The notes: generated by a model not told the origin, from the sequence alone. A DNA stretch of 64,000 nucleotides from UBA6623 sp965217195 (GCA_965217195.1 CBDCHL010000001.1:493441-557440); one strand, 5' to 3'. Numbered from the stretch's first letter, positions 1 through 8,588 are shown. Numbers and translations: made by a program.

Positions 1-7
1 GGAGTCG

Positions 8-528
8 TTGAAGTCGCGTTTCACTCTTGCGGTGGTGGCGATCGTTCTTTCGATGTCCGGATGTTTTTCGAATGAATCAGTCCCGCCCGAGCCGACAGAA
101 GCGACAGCCGATCCCGCGTTCTTCCTGTCTTCTTTTCAAGTTGCCGACCCTCGGGCCGAGGGTCAACTTGTCGACGGGTTTTTGCGGTCGAGCAAGGTTC
201 TTGGCGCTGGACCGACCGGGTTTTCTCTGTTGTCATTAGAAACCCCTCCGCCGAGGGAGACCTTCTGATCGAATTCCAATTCACCATCGTTCCGCAATCC
301 ATAGACCGACTTGGGCCGCTAACGCTGTCGGCAACGGTCAAAGGAACATCGCTCGGTAAGTCCACGTACGACCAGCCGGGAGATTGGGTCTATTCGGCGC
401 CCGTTCTCGCCGGAACGCTCAAAGGGCCGACGGCTCGGGTCGACTTCGCCCTGGACAAAGCGTTGCAACCCGGTGGCGGTGAGGAGCACACGCTTGGCGT
501 GATCGCGGTCTCCGTCGCGCTGCACTAG
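8..528 (+). pseudogene. Lipoprotein with surface-glycan-type beta domain, frameshifted
   Basis: Starts with TTG seven bases after a GGAG-type ribosome site. Residues 1-19 form a lipoprotein signal with a lipobox-like LSMSGC, then a Ser/Pro-rich linker. The opening frame stops at 268, but the downstream frame codes to a TAG at 526-528. Restoring one base in the five-T run near 179-183 joins them as VDGFFAVEQGSWRWTDRVF, followed by a beta-rich domain of the kind often appended to cell-surface glycan enzymes (W-R-W-T, LGPLTLSATV, VDFALDKAL). The corrected protein would be about 173 aa. The single lesion in a homopolymer could be a real frameshift or a sequencing error. It is convergent with csrA, with only about 25 bp between them. 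Confidence 0.6.
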
Positions 529-553
529 GATACTGTCGGGCGTCAAGGGCCCG

Positions 554-814
554 CTAATCCTCATGCGGCGTTTCGCGGCGCACGGGTTTGAGCCCACCGA
601 GGGTATTTTCGAGGCGCCGCCGAACCGCCGGGTCGGTCCAGTCGGAAACGACGGCTTGACGATTCAACACCGCGAGCTCGGTGCGGAAGATTTCAATCTC
701 GCGCGGGGCGATGACGCCGATCTTCACCTGGGAGCGGCTGAGATGAAGGATTCTCACTTCGACATCGTCGCCGACGCGGAACGACTCACCTTGCTGTCGT
801 CGGAATACGAGCAT
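554..814 (-). CDS. csrA: CsrA carbon storage regulator / translational regulator
   Basis: An 86-aa protein starting MLVFRRQQGESFRVGDDVEV, the CsrA fold. It keeps the G-x-x-x-x-G-D-D turn, the QVKIGVIAPREIEIFR core and Arg44, the RNA-contacting residue of the family; position 4 is Phe instead of Leu. The C-terminal tail is about 25 residues longer than in the classic 61-aa proteins. CsrA binds GGA motifs in mRNA leaders and represses flagellin and other transcripts. FliW antagonises it, and fliW lies just upstream, now separated by an IS1595 element. The ATG at 814 is chosen because the CsrA fold begins there; upstream codons in this frame belong to the IS end. Confidence 0.92.
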   Translation of the reverse strand: MLVFRRQQGESFRVGDDVEVRILHLSRSQVKIGVIAPREIEIFRTELAVLNRQAVVSDWTDPAVRRRLENTLGGLKPVRRETPHED

Positions 815-822
815 AGGCGGCT
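815..822. repeat. 8-bp target site duplication of the IS1595 element
   Basis: AGGCGGCT occurs here and again at 1872-1879, exactly bordering the two inverted repeats. An 8-bp duplication is what IS1595-family elements generate. The left copy touches the csrA start codon and the right copy overlaps the fliW stop codon, so before insertion fliW and csrA were only 6 bp apart. Confidence 0.93.
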
Positions 823-825
823 CCT
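821..825 (-). promoter_or_regulatory. Shine-Dalgarno for csrA formed at the IS junction
   Basis: Read on the minus strand, the last bases of the IS end plus the first two bases of the duplicated target give AGGAG, six nucleotides before the csrA ATG. Without the element the same position would read the fliW stop codon region, where only a weak GGTGG lies further upstream. The outermost three bases of this IS end differ from the other end by one base (CAGG versus CAAG), and that difference completes the AGGAG. Its use in translation is inferred. Confidence 0.6.
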
Positions 826-1871
826 GCTTATACGGTTGTTTCAGCAAGCCCCAAGATGTTGGGGTGGAGGTCATCGCGTCTTGTCCAGGTCACGCGCGCG
901 GCGGATGTGGGCGTAAGGCGTAGGAGCGTGTTGAGTTCCGAGACCAAGGAGGGTTTGGAAGGCTGCCATTGGGGTCTTGCGGCGGTTGTGTCGAAACACG
1001 AACTCATCGAGGTAAACCTGAAGCTGAGCGCGGCTCACGCCGTGGTACGTTCCGGTCAGCCATTGCTGCAGGTTGCCAATGGCACGATCCGCCAGCGGCA
1101 CCACCGACTTGGCGCCTTTCCGCAAGTCAGTCCGGTGAGGTTGCGGACGAGAGACGTGTTTGTAGCCGGCCTCTTCGAGGGCGGTAAAGGTCTTCAGACC
1201 GTCTGTGTAGATGGTCGAGCCGGGAACAACGTTCTGGGCAAGAAACCTGTCGATCGTCACCTTCTTGAAGTCTGGAATAACGGACATGCGAACGCGCCCG
1301 GAGCGCTTCCCGCGTTTCTCAACAGCGACCATCACAAGGGCCGCACGGCGCCCCTTCAGTTGCCGGCTGCCTCGCAAACCTGCTTGCGGGCCGCCAATCC
1401 AGGTGTCATCGACCTCTACTTCTCCGTGCAAGGGCTCGCGAGCTGCGTTCACCATGGCCCGTCGCAGTTTGTGCAACATCATCCAGGCGGTTTCGTAGCG
1501 CGACAGGCCGAGCTGACGCTGCAGTAGCAGCGCCGACACACCTCGCTTATCAGTTGTCATCAGGTACGCAGCCCAAAACCAAACCGTCAGCGGGGTCTTC
1601 GTATTGTGGAGCACCGTTCCCGACGTCAACGAGACCTGGTGTCGACACGCCGCGCACTGCCACCGTAGTTTCTGCTCGAGAATGTAGGCCTGCCGATGCC
1701 CACACTGAGGACAAAGGAACCCGTCGGGCCAACGACAAGCAGCCAGGTACTTCTGGCAAGCCTCCTCGGTCGCAAACTCCACCTGAAACTGACGCAGACT
1801 CTTCGGAAACGGCGGCCGGGCCACGCCCTACCCTACATCTTGGGGCTTGCTGAAACAACCGTATAAGCAAG
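823..1871. mobile_element. IS1595-family insertion sequence, complete, 1049 bp
   Basis: Terminal inverted repeats at 823-859 and 1835-1871 match over 37 bp with one mismatch, at the second base. They are bordered by an 8-bp direct duplication (AGGCGGCT). One transposase gene fills the element on the minus strand, the same direction as the fliW and csrA genes it separates. All hallmarks are intact, so it looks recent and possibly still active. Confidence 0.93.
871..1824 (-). CDS. IS1595-family (ISXO2-like) transposase
   Basis: A 317-aa protein. The N-terminal zinc ribbon (CPQCGHRQAY then CAACRHQ, residues about 38-62) is typical of IS1595 transposases. It is followed by a helix-turn-helix segment (LLQRQLGLSRYETAWMMLHK) and a DDE-type catalytic core with VDDTWIGG near residue 138 and YTDGLKTF near 207; the third acidic or polar position probably lies in the FVFRHNRRKTP stretch. 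The reading frame is uninterrupted and the length is normal for the family. It moves the surrounding element by cut-and-paste. Stop and start lie inside the terminal repeats' borders. Confidence 0.92.
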   Translation of the reverse strand: MARPPFPKSLRQFQVEFATEEACQKYLAACRWPDGFLCPQCGHRQAYILEQKLRWQCAACRHQVSLTSGTVLHNTKTPLTVWFWAAYLMTTDKRGVSALLLQRQLGLSRYETAWMMLHKLRRAMVNAAREPLHGEVEVDDTWIGGPQAGLRGSRQLKGRRAALVMVAVEKRGKRSGRVRMSVIPDFKKVTIDRFLAQNVVPGSTIYTDGLKTFTALEEAGYKHVSRPQPHRTDLRKGAKSVVPLADRAIGNLQQWLTGTYHGVSRAQLQVYLDEFVFRHNRRKTPMAAFQTLLGLGTQHAPTPYAHIRRARDLDKTR

Positions 1872-1877
1872 AGGCGG

Positions 1878-2285
1878 CTAGTCCACCAAGGGTCTCGCCG
1901 CCGAGTAGTCGCTGTCGATCTGCAGAATCTGTTTGGCGCGGCGCGTAAAGACATTAACCACAATCGGGGCGAACAAGTTGCAAGTCGGCGGCTTCGGCTC
2001 GTCGGCCAAAACCAGGACGAGCAAGCAGAGCGCATCCCGGCCCACGTTGGGCGGGCCGTCGAAACCCAGTAGTTTACGGTCTTCCACGTTGACCTCGAGA
2101 TGGTAATTCGCTTCCACCGTCTCGGCCGGCACGACAGGTAGACGGATTCGTTCATCCTCGACAGCCTGAAAGAAGAGAATCGGCTCGAAACCGTCGGGAC
2201 GCACGATGACGAAGCGATCCTCTGTCTCAAATCCGGGCAGACCTTCGGGAAAGGTGACGGCGCTTTCGTCAGTAGCGTTTTCGCT
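1878..2285 (-). CDS. fliW: FliW flagellar assembly factor
   Basis: The core VTFPEGLPGFETEDRFVIV followed by PILFFQAVEDERIRLPVV and CNLFAPIVVNVFTRRAKQ is the FliW signature. FliW binds flagellin and sequesters CsrA, coupling flagellin synthesis to secretion. I chose the ATG at 2285, which keeps the conserved core; a TTG at 2336 would add 17 poorly conserved residues. The stop codon overlaps the IS target duplication and csrA was originally 6 bp downstream. The methyltransferase gene upstream ends only 12 bp before the alternative start, so the three genes probably formed one operon. No flagellin or motor genes are in the window. Confidence 0.88.
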   Translation of the reverse strand, partial: SENATDESAVTFPEGLPGFETEDRFVIVRPDGFEPILFFQAVEDERIRLPVVPAETVEANYHLEVNVEDRKLLGFDGPPNVGRDALCLLVLVLADEPKPPTCNLFAPIVVNVFTRRAKQILQIDSDYSAARPLVD

Positions 2286-2348
2286 CATGGAGTCCGGCGG
2301 CCTGGGCGATAGGCTTGTGTGCGGCGGCTTCTTCAAGGCGCTGCGCGG

Positions 2349-3638
2349 TCAGATCAACAATTTCGACGGTAACGGGTCCGGGGCCGTAACTGCGTCGGAC
2401 GAGCGGAACCAGATGTAGTCGAGTTCCCAAAGCGACCGAAAGAAGTTGGCGGCGAACTCGACCGCATCGGCGTCGGTCGAGCTTGCGCCGAGCGATGTTG
2501 CAATCTCGGCAACCGTCGAGACACCGTCGACGGCATTGAACAGGGCCCCTTGCAACGGATCGACTAGAGCCGAGATTTCCGGATAGTGGTGGGCGTCCCA
2601 GCTCAAACGGGCGGAAACCCCGGCAGCGAGTCCTTCCTGGACGATCGTTAGACCCGGGTTGCGGATGGGAACCGATTCCGGAACGCGTTCCGGTTCGCGG
2701 CCCAGTTCGCGGGTCGAGCTTGGCCTTTCATCCAAACAGACGACAAGCTCATGCATCGCCATGCCGCCACGATAGAGTTCCACGATCGATGCCTGCTCGA
2801 CCGGGGGCAGAGAAGCAACCTTCTCATAAATCGCTTGCGACCGCGAGAGAAAAGTGCAGGCGGGGTTGTAATGCGCCTGATACAAGGGCCTTTGCAGCAC
2901 CAGCCCGCTGTCTTCGAGCAGGCGGCACAGGCCCGGGAAATCGAAGGCGTGTTCGCGGGGCTCGAGCAGCGCGTCGACCATCGCGGGTTCCGCCGCCCAA
3001 GCCGGCAGCTGCCCGCCGGCGGCGCCCCGCGGGTCTCCCTGGGCCAACTGCTCGACAATGCGGCGGGTCGACGCAGCGTCCGGCGGCTCCGCGGAGGCGG
3101 TGAGTCGCTCGACCAGACCCCGCAGCATATGGATGCCGTGGCGACCGTGACGCCCGAACATCTGCAACACGATCGAGCCGAGGGGCCGAAGCGCCGAGCG
3201 GAGGGCGCGCAAACCGCGCGCCGGGTCGGGCAGGTAGCAGAGTTCGCCGTTCGAGAAGATCAGGTCGAATCGCGGTCCTTCCGACCCGATGTCGCCGATG
3301 GGCAAGTCGAGGGTTTCGAGGTTGGTGAGTCCATGGCGCTCTCGGCTGCGGGTCACTCGATCAAGCCGGTCCTCTCGCGTGTCCAGGGCCAAGACTCGGC
3401 TACGGGGGTTTGTTAAGGCCAGTTGTACGGCCTGGTCCGACCCGCACCCGGTGACGAGAATGTCCAGCTCTTCCCGAAACGGCTCGGTTGGGAAGTAAAG
3501 GTGAAACCAGTGGCGCGGGCTGCCTACGACTGTTGCATCGCCTGAGCGCAGAGCGTCGAATCCGCCGGCGGGACCGGACGGCGCTCCGAATGCGGGCGTT
3601 TCGCCGTCTGTCGCCGTCGGCGCCATTTCGGTACACAC
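2349..3638 (-). CDS. Class I SAM-dependent methyltransferase, operon with fliW
   Basis: A protein of about 425-429 aa. The methyltransferase core starts near residue 58 with LDILVTGCGSDQA (motif I) and continues with VLALDTRED, FDLIFSNGELCYLPDPARGLRALRSALRPLGSIVLQMFG. The second half (from about residue 190) has no domain I recognise. The start is either GTG at 3638 or ATG at 3626. It sits immediately upstream of fliW in the same direction, so a role in modifying flagellin or another surface protein is conceivable, but that is inference from position only. The substrate is unknown. Confidence 0.75.
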   Translation of the reverse strand: MCTEMAPTATDGETPAFGAPSGPAGGFDALRSGDATVVGSPRHWFHLYFPTEPFREELDILVTGCGSDQAVQLALTNPRSRVLALDTREDRLDRVTRSRERHGLTNLETLDLPIGDIGSEGPRFDLIFSNGELCYLPDPARGLRALRSALRPLGSIVLQMFGRHGRHGIHMLRGLVERLTASAEPPDAASTRRIVEQLAQGDPRGAAGGQLPAWAAEPAMVDALLEPREHAFDFPGLCRLLEDSGLVLQRPLYQAHYNPACTFLSRSQAIYEKVASLPPVEQASIVELYRGGMAMHELVVCLDERPSSTRELGREPERVPESVPIRNPGLTIVQEGLAAGVSARLSWDAHHYPEISALVDPLQGALFNAVDGVSTVAEIATSLGASSTDADAVEFAANFFRSLWELDYIWFRSSDAVTAPDPLPSKLLI

Positions 3639-3827
3639 TAAGGACCGACCGCTGAGGGTGGAGGGCCTACCAAGGAAATCGGCGGTTGCACGGTAGGTGT
3701 TTATGGCGCGGGTTCGCCAAGGCGGGCGCGACGTTGTGTGAAAGGGGTCGGATTGGGAGTAGGATCGAGACGGCGAGAACCCAAGCCCGGTGAACCGGGC
3801 TGAGCGCGAACTTCCGTCCGCGGCTCT

Positions 3828-3852
3828 GGCGCTCGCGCCGTTCCGATTTATC
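3828..3852 (+). repeat. 25-bp exact direct repeat of an internal sulfhydrylase segment
   Basis: These 25 bases recur exactly at 4049-4073 inside the sulfhydrylase gene (codons for ARAVPIYQ). The copy here lies in the 329-bp stretch 3639-3967 that separates two divergent genes, so it is not constrained by coding. Otherwise that stretch shows no gene; it must hold the promoters of both genes, but I cannot assign -35/-10 boxes with confidence. Confidence 0.85.
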
Positions 3853-3967
3853 CAACACCGGTTTCTATTGCTTGCTTTGCGAGTGGTGCGTCCGACATTT
3901 TATGTCGCGCACTCGTTCGCGGCCCTGATATTTACCAACGAATTGTTTGCTGCTAATATATCTCGTT

Positions 3968-5272
3968 ATGCCCGACACCAGCGAAGAACGCCCCTTAGGC
4001 TTCAATACCCGCTCCTTGCATGCCGGGCAGCGCCCCGACGAGGCCACCGGCGCTCGCGCCGTTCCGATTTATCAAACTACGTCGTTCGTTTTTGAAAACA
4101 GCGAACACGCCGCCTCGCTTTTCGCGCTGCAGCAATTCGGCAACATCTACACCCGCATCATGAACCCCACTACGGCCGTTTTCGAAGAGCGGGTGGCGTC
4201 GCTCGAAGGCGGCCTCGGCGCGCTGGCGGTCGCCAGTGGACAGTCGGCGCAGTTTCTCACGATCAGCGGCTTGTGCGAAGTCGGCGACGAAATCGTCTCC
4301 GCCGCGACGCTCTACGGCGGAACCTACACCCAGATGGACACCACTTTCCGGCGCTTGGGATTCAACACGACCTTTGTCGAACCCGACGAACCGGAAAACT
4401 TCCGCAAGGCGATCACACCCAAGACGAAGCTGCTCTACATCGAAACCATCGCCAACCCGCGCATGAACGTCCCTGATATCGAGGTCATCGCGGCGATCGC
4501 GCACGAAAACGGCATCCCACTGGTGATCGACAACACCTTCGCGACGCCCTATCTGTGCCGCCCGATCGAGTACGGCGCCGACATCGTCGTCCACTCGGCG
4601 ACGAAGTTCATCGGCGGCCACGGTACCAGTATCGGCGGCATCATCGTCGACGCCGGCAAGTTCGATTGGGCCAACGGCAAGTTCCCGCAACTGAGCGAGC
4701 CCAGTCCCGGGTACCACGGCATGAAGTTCGCCGAGACCTTCGGCGAAATGGCATTCATTCTCAAGTGCCGCGTGGAAGGCTTGCGCGACTTAGGGCCGTG
4801 CATGAGCCCGTTCAACTCCTTCCTGTTCCTGCAAGGTCTGGAAACGCTCGGCATGCGCATGGATCGCCACTGTGCGAACGCGCTGGCGGTCGCGAAACAC
4901 CTCGAATCACACTCCTCAATCCGTTGGGTCAATCACCCCGGACTGGATTCGAGCCCCTACAAAGACATGGCGAAGAAGTACATGCCCAAGGGAGCGGGAG
5001 CGATTTTCACCTTCGGCATTGAAGGGGGCATCGAGGCCGGAAAGAAATTGATCGACAACGTACAGCTGTTCTCGCACCTAGCCAATGTCGGCGACGCCAA
5101 GAGCCTGATCATTCACCCGGCCAGTACAACGCATCAGCAATTGTCGGAATCCGACATGGAAGTCTGCGGCGTTACGCCGGACATGGTTCGTCTCTCCGTC
5201 GCACTCGAAGACGTCGAAGATCTAGTCTGGGACCTCGACCAAGCAATCGAAGCGTCACAAAAGTCCGACTGA
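3968..5272 (+). CDS. metY: O-acetylhomoserine aminocarboxypropyltransferase (sulfhydrylase)
   Basis: A 434-aa Cys/Met-metabolism PLP enzyme. It opens with GFNTRSLHAGQRPDEATGA and IYQTTSFVF, characteristic of MetY-type sulfhydrylases. YTRIMNPTT and the SGQSAQFL phosphate-binding segment follow, then IDNTFATPYLCRP and the Schiff-base lysine in HSATKFIGGHG near residue 210. It makes homocysteine from O-acetylhomoserine and sulfide in the cytoplasm. ATG 3968 begins the conserved N-terminus; an upstream in-frame start at 3947 would add only MLLIYLV. It is transcribed alone, divergent from the fliW group. Confidence 0.93.
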   Translation: MPDTSEERPLGFNTRSLHAGQRPDEATGARAVPIYQTTSFVFENSEHAASLFALQQFGNIYTRIMNPTTAVFEERVASLEGGLGALAVASGQSAQFLTISGLCEVGDEIVSAATLYGGTYTQMDTTFRRLGFNTTFVEPDEPENFRKAITPKTKLLYIETIANPRMNVPDIEVIAAIAHENGIPLVIDNTFATPYLCRPIEYGADIVVHSATKFIGGHGTSIGGIIVDAGKFDWANGKFPQLSEPSPGYHGMKFAETFGEMAFILKCRVEGLRDLGPCMSPFNSFLFLQGLETLGMRMDRHCANALAVAKHLESHSSIRWVNHPGLDSSPYKDMAKKYMPKGAGAIFTFGIEGGIEAGKKLIDNVQLFSHLANVGDAKSLIIHPASTTHQQLSESDMEVCGVTPDMVRLSVALEDVEDLVWDLDQAIEASQKSD

Positions 5273-5311
5273 CCTGGCGCACGCATTCCTGTGTTCAGAC
5301 TCATGACAGTT

Positions 5312-5469
5312 GACACTTTGTTCTCAGGACATGGTTGACAGTTTGAGAAGCTGGGCGGATGCCATGGAACAAAGTGGATAGGCAAGAACAGCGGATACGT
5401 TTTACGGTGTTGGCCGAGCGGCAAGTCGATCCCTTCCTTGGCCGAGTGATGTCCTGAGAACAAAGTGTC
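5312..5469. mobile_element. IS481-like remnant or MITE with 21-bp inverted repeats
   Basis: The 21-bp arms 5312-5332 and 5449-5469 are perfect inverted repeats. Between them an ATG at 5359 opens a 30-codon stretch beginning MPWNKVDRQEQRIRF, which resembles the N-terminus of IS481-type transposases (MPW-K... RFV) but ends at the right arm. It looks like an internally deleted element that keeps its ends and transposase start. It lies in the 472-bp gap 5273-5744; the rest of that gap shows only ordinary non-coding sequence before the next gene. Confidence 0.65.
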
Positions 5470-5744
5470 CACCATGTTATGGAACTTGACATCTCCCGGC
5501 GCGCCGTGTCGGTATTCGTGCCGACATGTCTTGCCTTTCGCCCCGCGCCCGAGCGACGGCTGCTCGCCGGAAGAACTTCCGTAAATTCCCCGGCGCTCAA
5601 CATTGAGCGGAGCAGCGATGCACTTCCCACGGGCCTCGCGGGCCGCTTCACCACCGGTCAAACGCAAACTTGCGCTATGATTGGCGGACTGCATAATCCT
5701 TCCTAACCGCACTCCGCAGAGAACCGCCGCCGGAAGGACCTTCC

Positions 5745-6926
5745 ATGAGCAGCACCTACTCCAAGTCGAAGCTGATTCCGGCGATGATCCTCGGCGTCTT
5801 CACCTACGGCCTGATCGCCGCGTTGCTGGGCACCGTGCTGCCCGAACTGGGCGAACGTTTCAACCTCACCGCTGAGCAAAGCGGCCTGATCGCCACCATG
5901 CAGGCGCTCGGTCTGATGATCGCGTCCGTCGCGATCGGTCCCATCGTCGACAACCATGGCAAGAAAACCGGCATCGTCGCCGGCCTGAGCGGCATCACGA
6001 TGGGATTGGTGGGCCTGATCTATGCGGGCAGTTATCCCGCCGCTGCGGCTGCCATGCTCGTGCTCGGCTTGGGCGGCGGCATGTTGGTGACCGGCTCGAA
6101 CGCCCTAATCAGCGACGTCAGCGAAGAGAAACGGTCCTCCGCGCTCAACCTTCTCAATATGCTGTTCGGGCTCGGTACGATGGTTACGCCCCTGCTCGCG
6201 GCCAATGTCGCGGCCTTGAGCTCGACCCATGCGCTCTCACTGACGCTCACGGCGATCGCCGCTGTCACCCTGCTCGTCAATATCGGAACCAAGATGCCGC
6301 CGCCCACCGGCGAGCGCGGATTCACGGCCTCGGAAGCGCCGGCGTTGCTCAAGCAGCCGTCTCTCTACTTGCTCTGCGCGATGCTGTTTCTGTACGTCGC
6401 CTGTGAAGTCGGCGTCTTCAACTGGCTGGTGAAGTATCTCGAAGAGGAGCGCGGCCTTGCCCGAGGCGATGCACAGAACATCCTTTCTTGGGGCTTCGCG
6501 CTGGGCCTGCTCGTTGGCCGCGTTGCGGCCTCGCGCATCCTGTTGGGCGTCTCGGAGATCAAGGTCACCCTGGTCGCGTCAATCGTGATGACTGTCACAA
6601 CGCTCGCCATGGTGCGGGTCGGTGATCCGACTTTGATTGCGGTCGCCGTCTTCGGGGCCGGTTTGGCGATGGCGCCGATGTTCCCGACGACGCTCGGCAT
6701 TTGCGGCAACCTATTCACCAAGATGACCGCGACGGCCATGGGCATCGTCATTACATCGGGATGGGTTGGGTTGACGCTGAGCTCCTACGTCATCGGCTTC
6801 GCGGCCGAGCGTTCATCGCTGGGCTCGGCCCTGCTGTTGTTGCCGGCGATGTCAGTTGCCCTGATCGGAATCAATCTGGCGCTCCGCCGGCATGTCGAAG
6901 CCTCCGGCTCGGCGGACCCCGCCTGA
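5745..6926 (+). CDS. Major facilitator superfamily transporter
   Basis: A 393-aa polytopic membrane protein with about 12 hydrophobic segments. Segment 1 is MILGVFTYGLIAALLGTVLP. The loop after segment 2 carries GPIVDNHGKKTG, the MFS motif-A equivalent, and LGLGGGMLVTGSNALISD fits the FucP-like sugar/proton symporter subgroup. A hydrophilic loop near residues 185-205 separates the two halves. A GGAAGGACC ribosome site lies just upstream. The substrate cannot be read from the sequence; a sugar or organic acid is plausible. No operon partner is evident, since the next gene starts about 150 bp downstream. Confidence 0.88.
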   Translation: MSSTYSKSKLIPAMILGVFTYGLIAALLGTVLPELGERFNLTAEQSGLIATMQALGLMIASVAIGPIVDNHGKKTGIVAGLSGITMGLVGLIYAGSYPAAAAAMLVLGLGGGMLVTGSNALISDVSEEKRSSALNLLNMLFGLGTMVTPLLAANVAALSSTHALSLTLTAIAAVTLLVNIGTKMPPPTGERGFTASEAPALLKQPSLYLLCAMLFLYVACEVGVFNWLVKYLEEERGLARGDAQNILSWGFALGLLVGRVAASRILLGVSEIKVTLVASIVMTVTTLAMVRVGDPTLIAVAVFGAGLAMAPMFPTTLGICGNLFTKMTATAMGIVITSGWVGLTLSSYVIGFAAERSSLGSALLLLPAMSVALIGINLALRRHVEASGSADPA

Positions 6927-7073
6927 CGCGGCCCCGCCGAGACAGGAGTGACCGCCACTCTTGCCGGTGCCGGCCAACAGTCCTAACCCCGACCCATTTC
7001 CGCGGTGGGGCAGGTCTCCAAGCCTGGCGGGCTTGAGCTTCCGATGTAGACCACCCACAATTTATTGACAACG

Positions 7074-8588
7074 ATGAACATCATCGAATCATTTCGCCCT
7101 GCGCTCGCGGATCGCGCGTCGCAAATCGGGCTGGAATTCGCCGACCACGAATACACCTTCGCGGACCTCGACGCTCGTTCGAACCGCTTGGCCCGCCGCT
7201 TCTCCGAAGACGGCCTCGTCGCCGGCGACCGCGTTGTCGTCTACCTCGCCAACTCCCTTGAGTTCATCGTTGCCTATCTTGCCATTCTGAAAACCGGCAT
7301 CGTTTTTGTTCCCGTGAACGTCCTCTACCGCGAGCGCGAGATTCAACAGATCGTCGACGATGCCGAACCCCGCGCCGCGATCACGTCGCTCAATCTCACC
7401 GAGTGCCTTGAGGCCTGTCTGAGTACCGGCTCTCGCCAAAACGTGAGCGAAGTCCCGCTCTACCGCACGGACGATTTCGATCAGCTCACTCGTGATCTTT
7501 CGACCCAACCGGTCCCATGCCCCTGTCAGCCCGAAGACCCCGCCATGATCGTCTACACTTCCGGCACGACCGGCACGCCGAAAGGTGCGGTGCTCAGCCA
7601 CCGCAACCTAATCGCCAACGCGCGAACCCTGCTGGAGGCCTGGCAAATCAGCGCCGAAGACCGCCTTCTCCTCCCCCTTCCGCTATTCCACGTCCACGGG
7701 CTCGGCAATGGAGTGCACACTTGGCTGGCAACTGGATTGCGTCTGCGACTACTCGAACGCTTCCGCCGAGAGACCATCGAGGAGGAGTTCCTGCGCTTCC
7801 GCCCAACCGTTTTTTTCGGCGTCCCCACCATGTACGAGCGCTTGCTCGACGTTCGGCCCGAGACTGCCCGCGAGATAGGCCGCGCCGCGCGACTTTTCGT
7901 CTCCGGGTCCGCGCCCTTGCCCGCCACCACGCTCGAACGTTTTCGCGATCTCTACGGGCACGACATTCTCGAACGCTACGGGATGAGCGAGACACTTATG
8001 AACATCTCGAACCCCTACGACGGCGAGCGTCGCCCGGGATCAGTCGGCAAGCCGCTGCCCGGCGTCTCGATTGGCTTGGTGGACGCGAAAACGGGAGAAG
8101 ACGTGAGCAGCGGCGAAATCGGCGAAGTACTTATCCGCGGCGACAATGTATTCTCCGGTTACCGCTGCCGACCTGAAGCCAATGCCGCCGCGTTTACCGC
8201 AGACGGCTTCTTCCGCTCAGGCGACTTGGCTACCTGCTCCGACGACGGCTACTACACCCTCGTAGGCCGAAAGGGCGACGTTATCATCTCCGGCGGTTTC
8301 AACATCTACCCCCGCCAAATCGAAGAGCTGCTGCTCGAGCAGCCCGGCGTCGGCGAAGCCGCCGTCGGCGGCGAGCCGGACCCCGCTCGTGGAGAAGTCC
8401 CGGTCGCCTATATTAAATCGCTCGACGGCGCCAAGCTCGAAGGCTCGACACTTCAGGACGCCTGCCGGCGCGCCCTGGCATCGTTCAAAGTTCCGCGCAA
8501 GATCATCTTCGTCGATGAACTGCCGCGCAACGCGCTCGGCAAGCTGCAACGACACCGCTTGCCGACGTCGTCCGACTCGAAAACCTGA
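7074..8588 (+). CDS. AMP-dependent acyl-CoA synthetase, malonyl-CoA synthetase (MatB)-like
   Basis: A protein of about 504 aa. It has the ANL-family P-loop YTSGTTGTPKGAVLSHRN (about residues 162-179), the adenine-binding segment ILERYGMSET, SGDLATCSDDGYYTLVGRKGD and the C-terminal lysine motif LPRNALGKLQR. The short N-terminus MNIIESFRPAL and the ERYGMSETLMNISNPYDGER stretch resemble MatB-type malonyl-CoA synthetases more than long-chain FadD proteins. It would activate a short dicarboxylate or fatty acid to its CoA thioester with ATP. The start is ATG 7074; TTG 7065 is also possible. Substrate preference is inferred. Confidence 0.85.
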   Translation: MNIIESFRPALADRASQIGLEFADHEYTFADLDARSNRLARRFSEDGLVAGDRVVVYLANSLEFIVAYLAILKTGIVFVPVNVLYREREIQQIVDDAEPRAAITSLNLTECLEACLSTGSRQNVSEVPLYRTDDFDQLTRDLSTQPVPCPCQPEDPAMIVYTSGTTGTPKGAVLSHRNLIANARTLLEAWQISAEDRLLLPLPLFHVHGLGNGVHTWLATGLRLRLLERFRRETIEEEFLRFRPTVFFGVPTMYERLLDVRPETAREIGRAARLFVSGSAPLPATTLERFRDLYGHDILERYGMSETLMNISNPYDGERRPGSVGKPLPGVSIGLVDAKTGEDVSSGEIGEVLIRGDNVFSGYRCRPEANAAAFTADGFFRSGDLATCSDDGYYTLVGRKGDVIISGGFNIYPRQIEELLLEQPGVGEAAVGGEPDPARGEVPVAYIKSLDGAKLEGSTLQDACRRALASFKVPRKIIFVDELPRNALGKLQRHRLPTSSDSKT

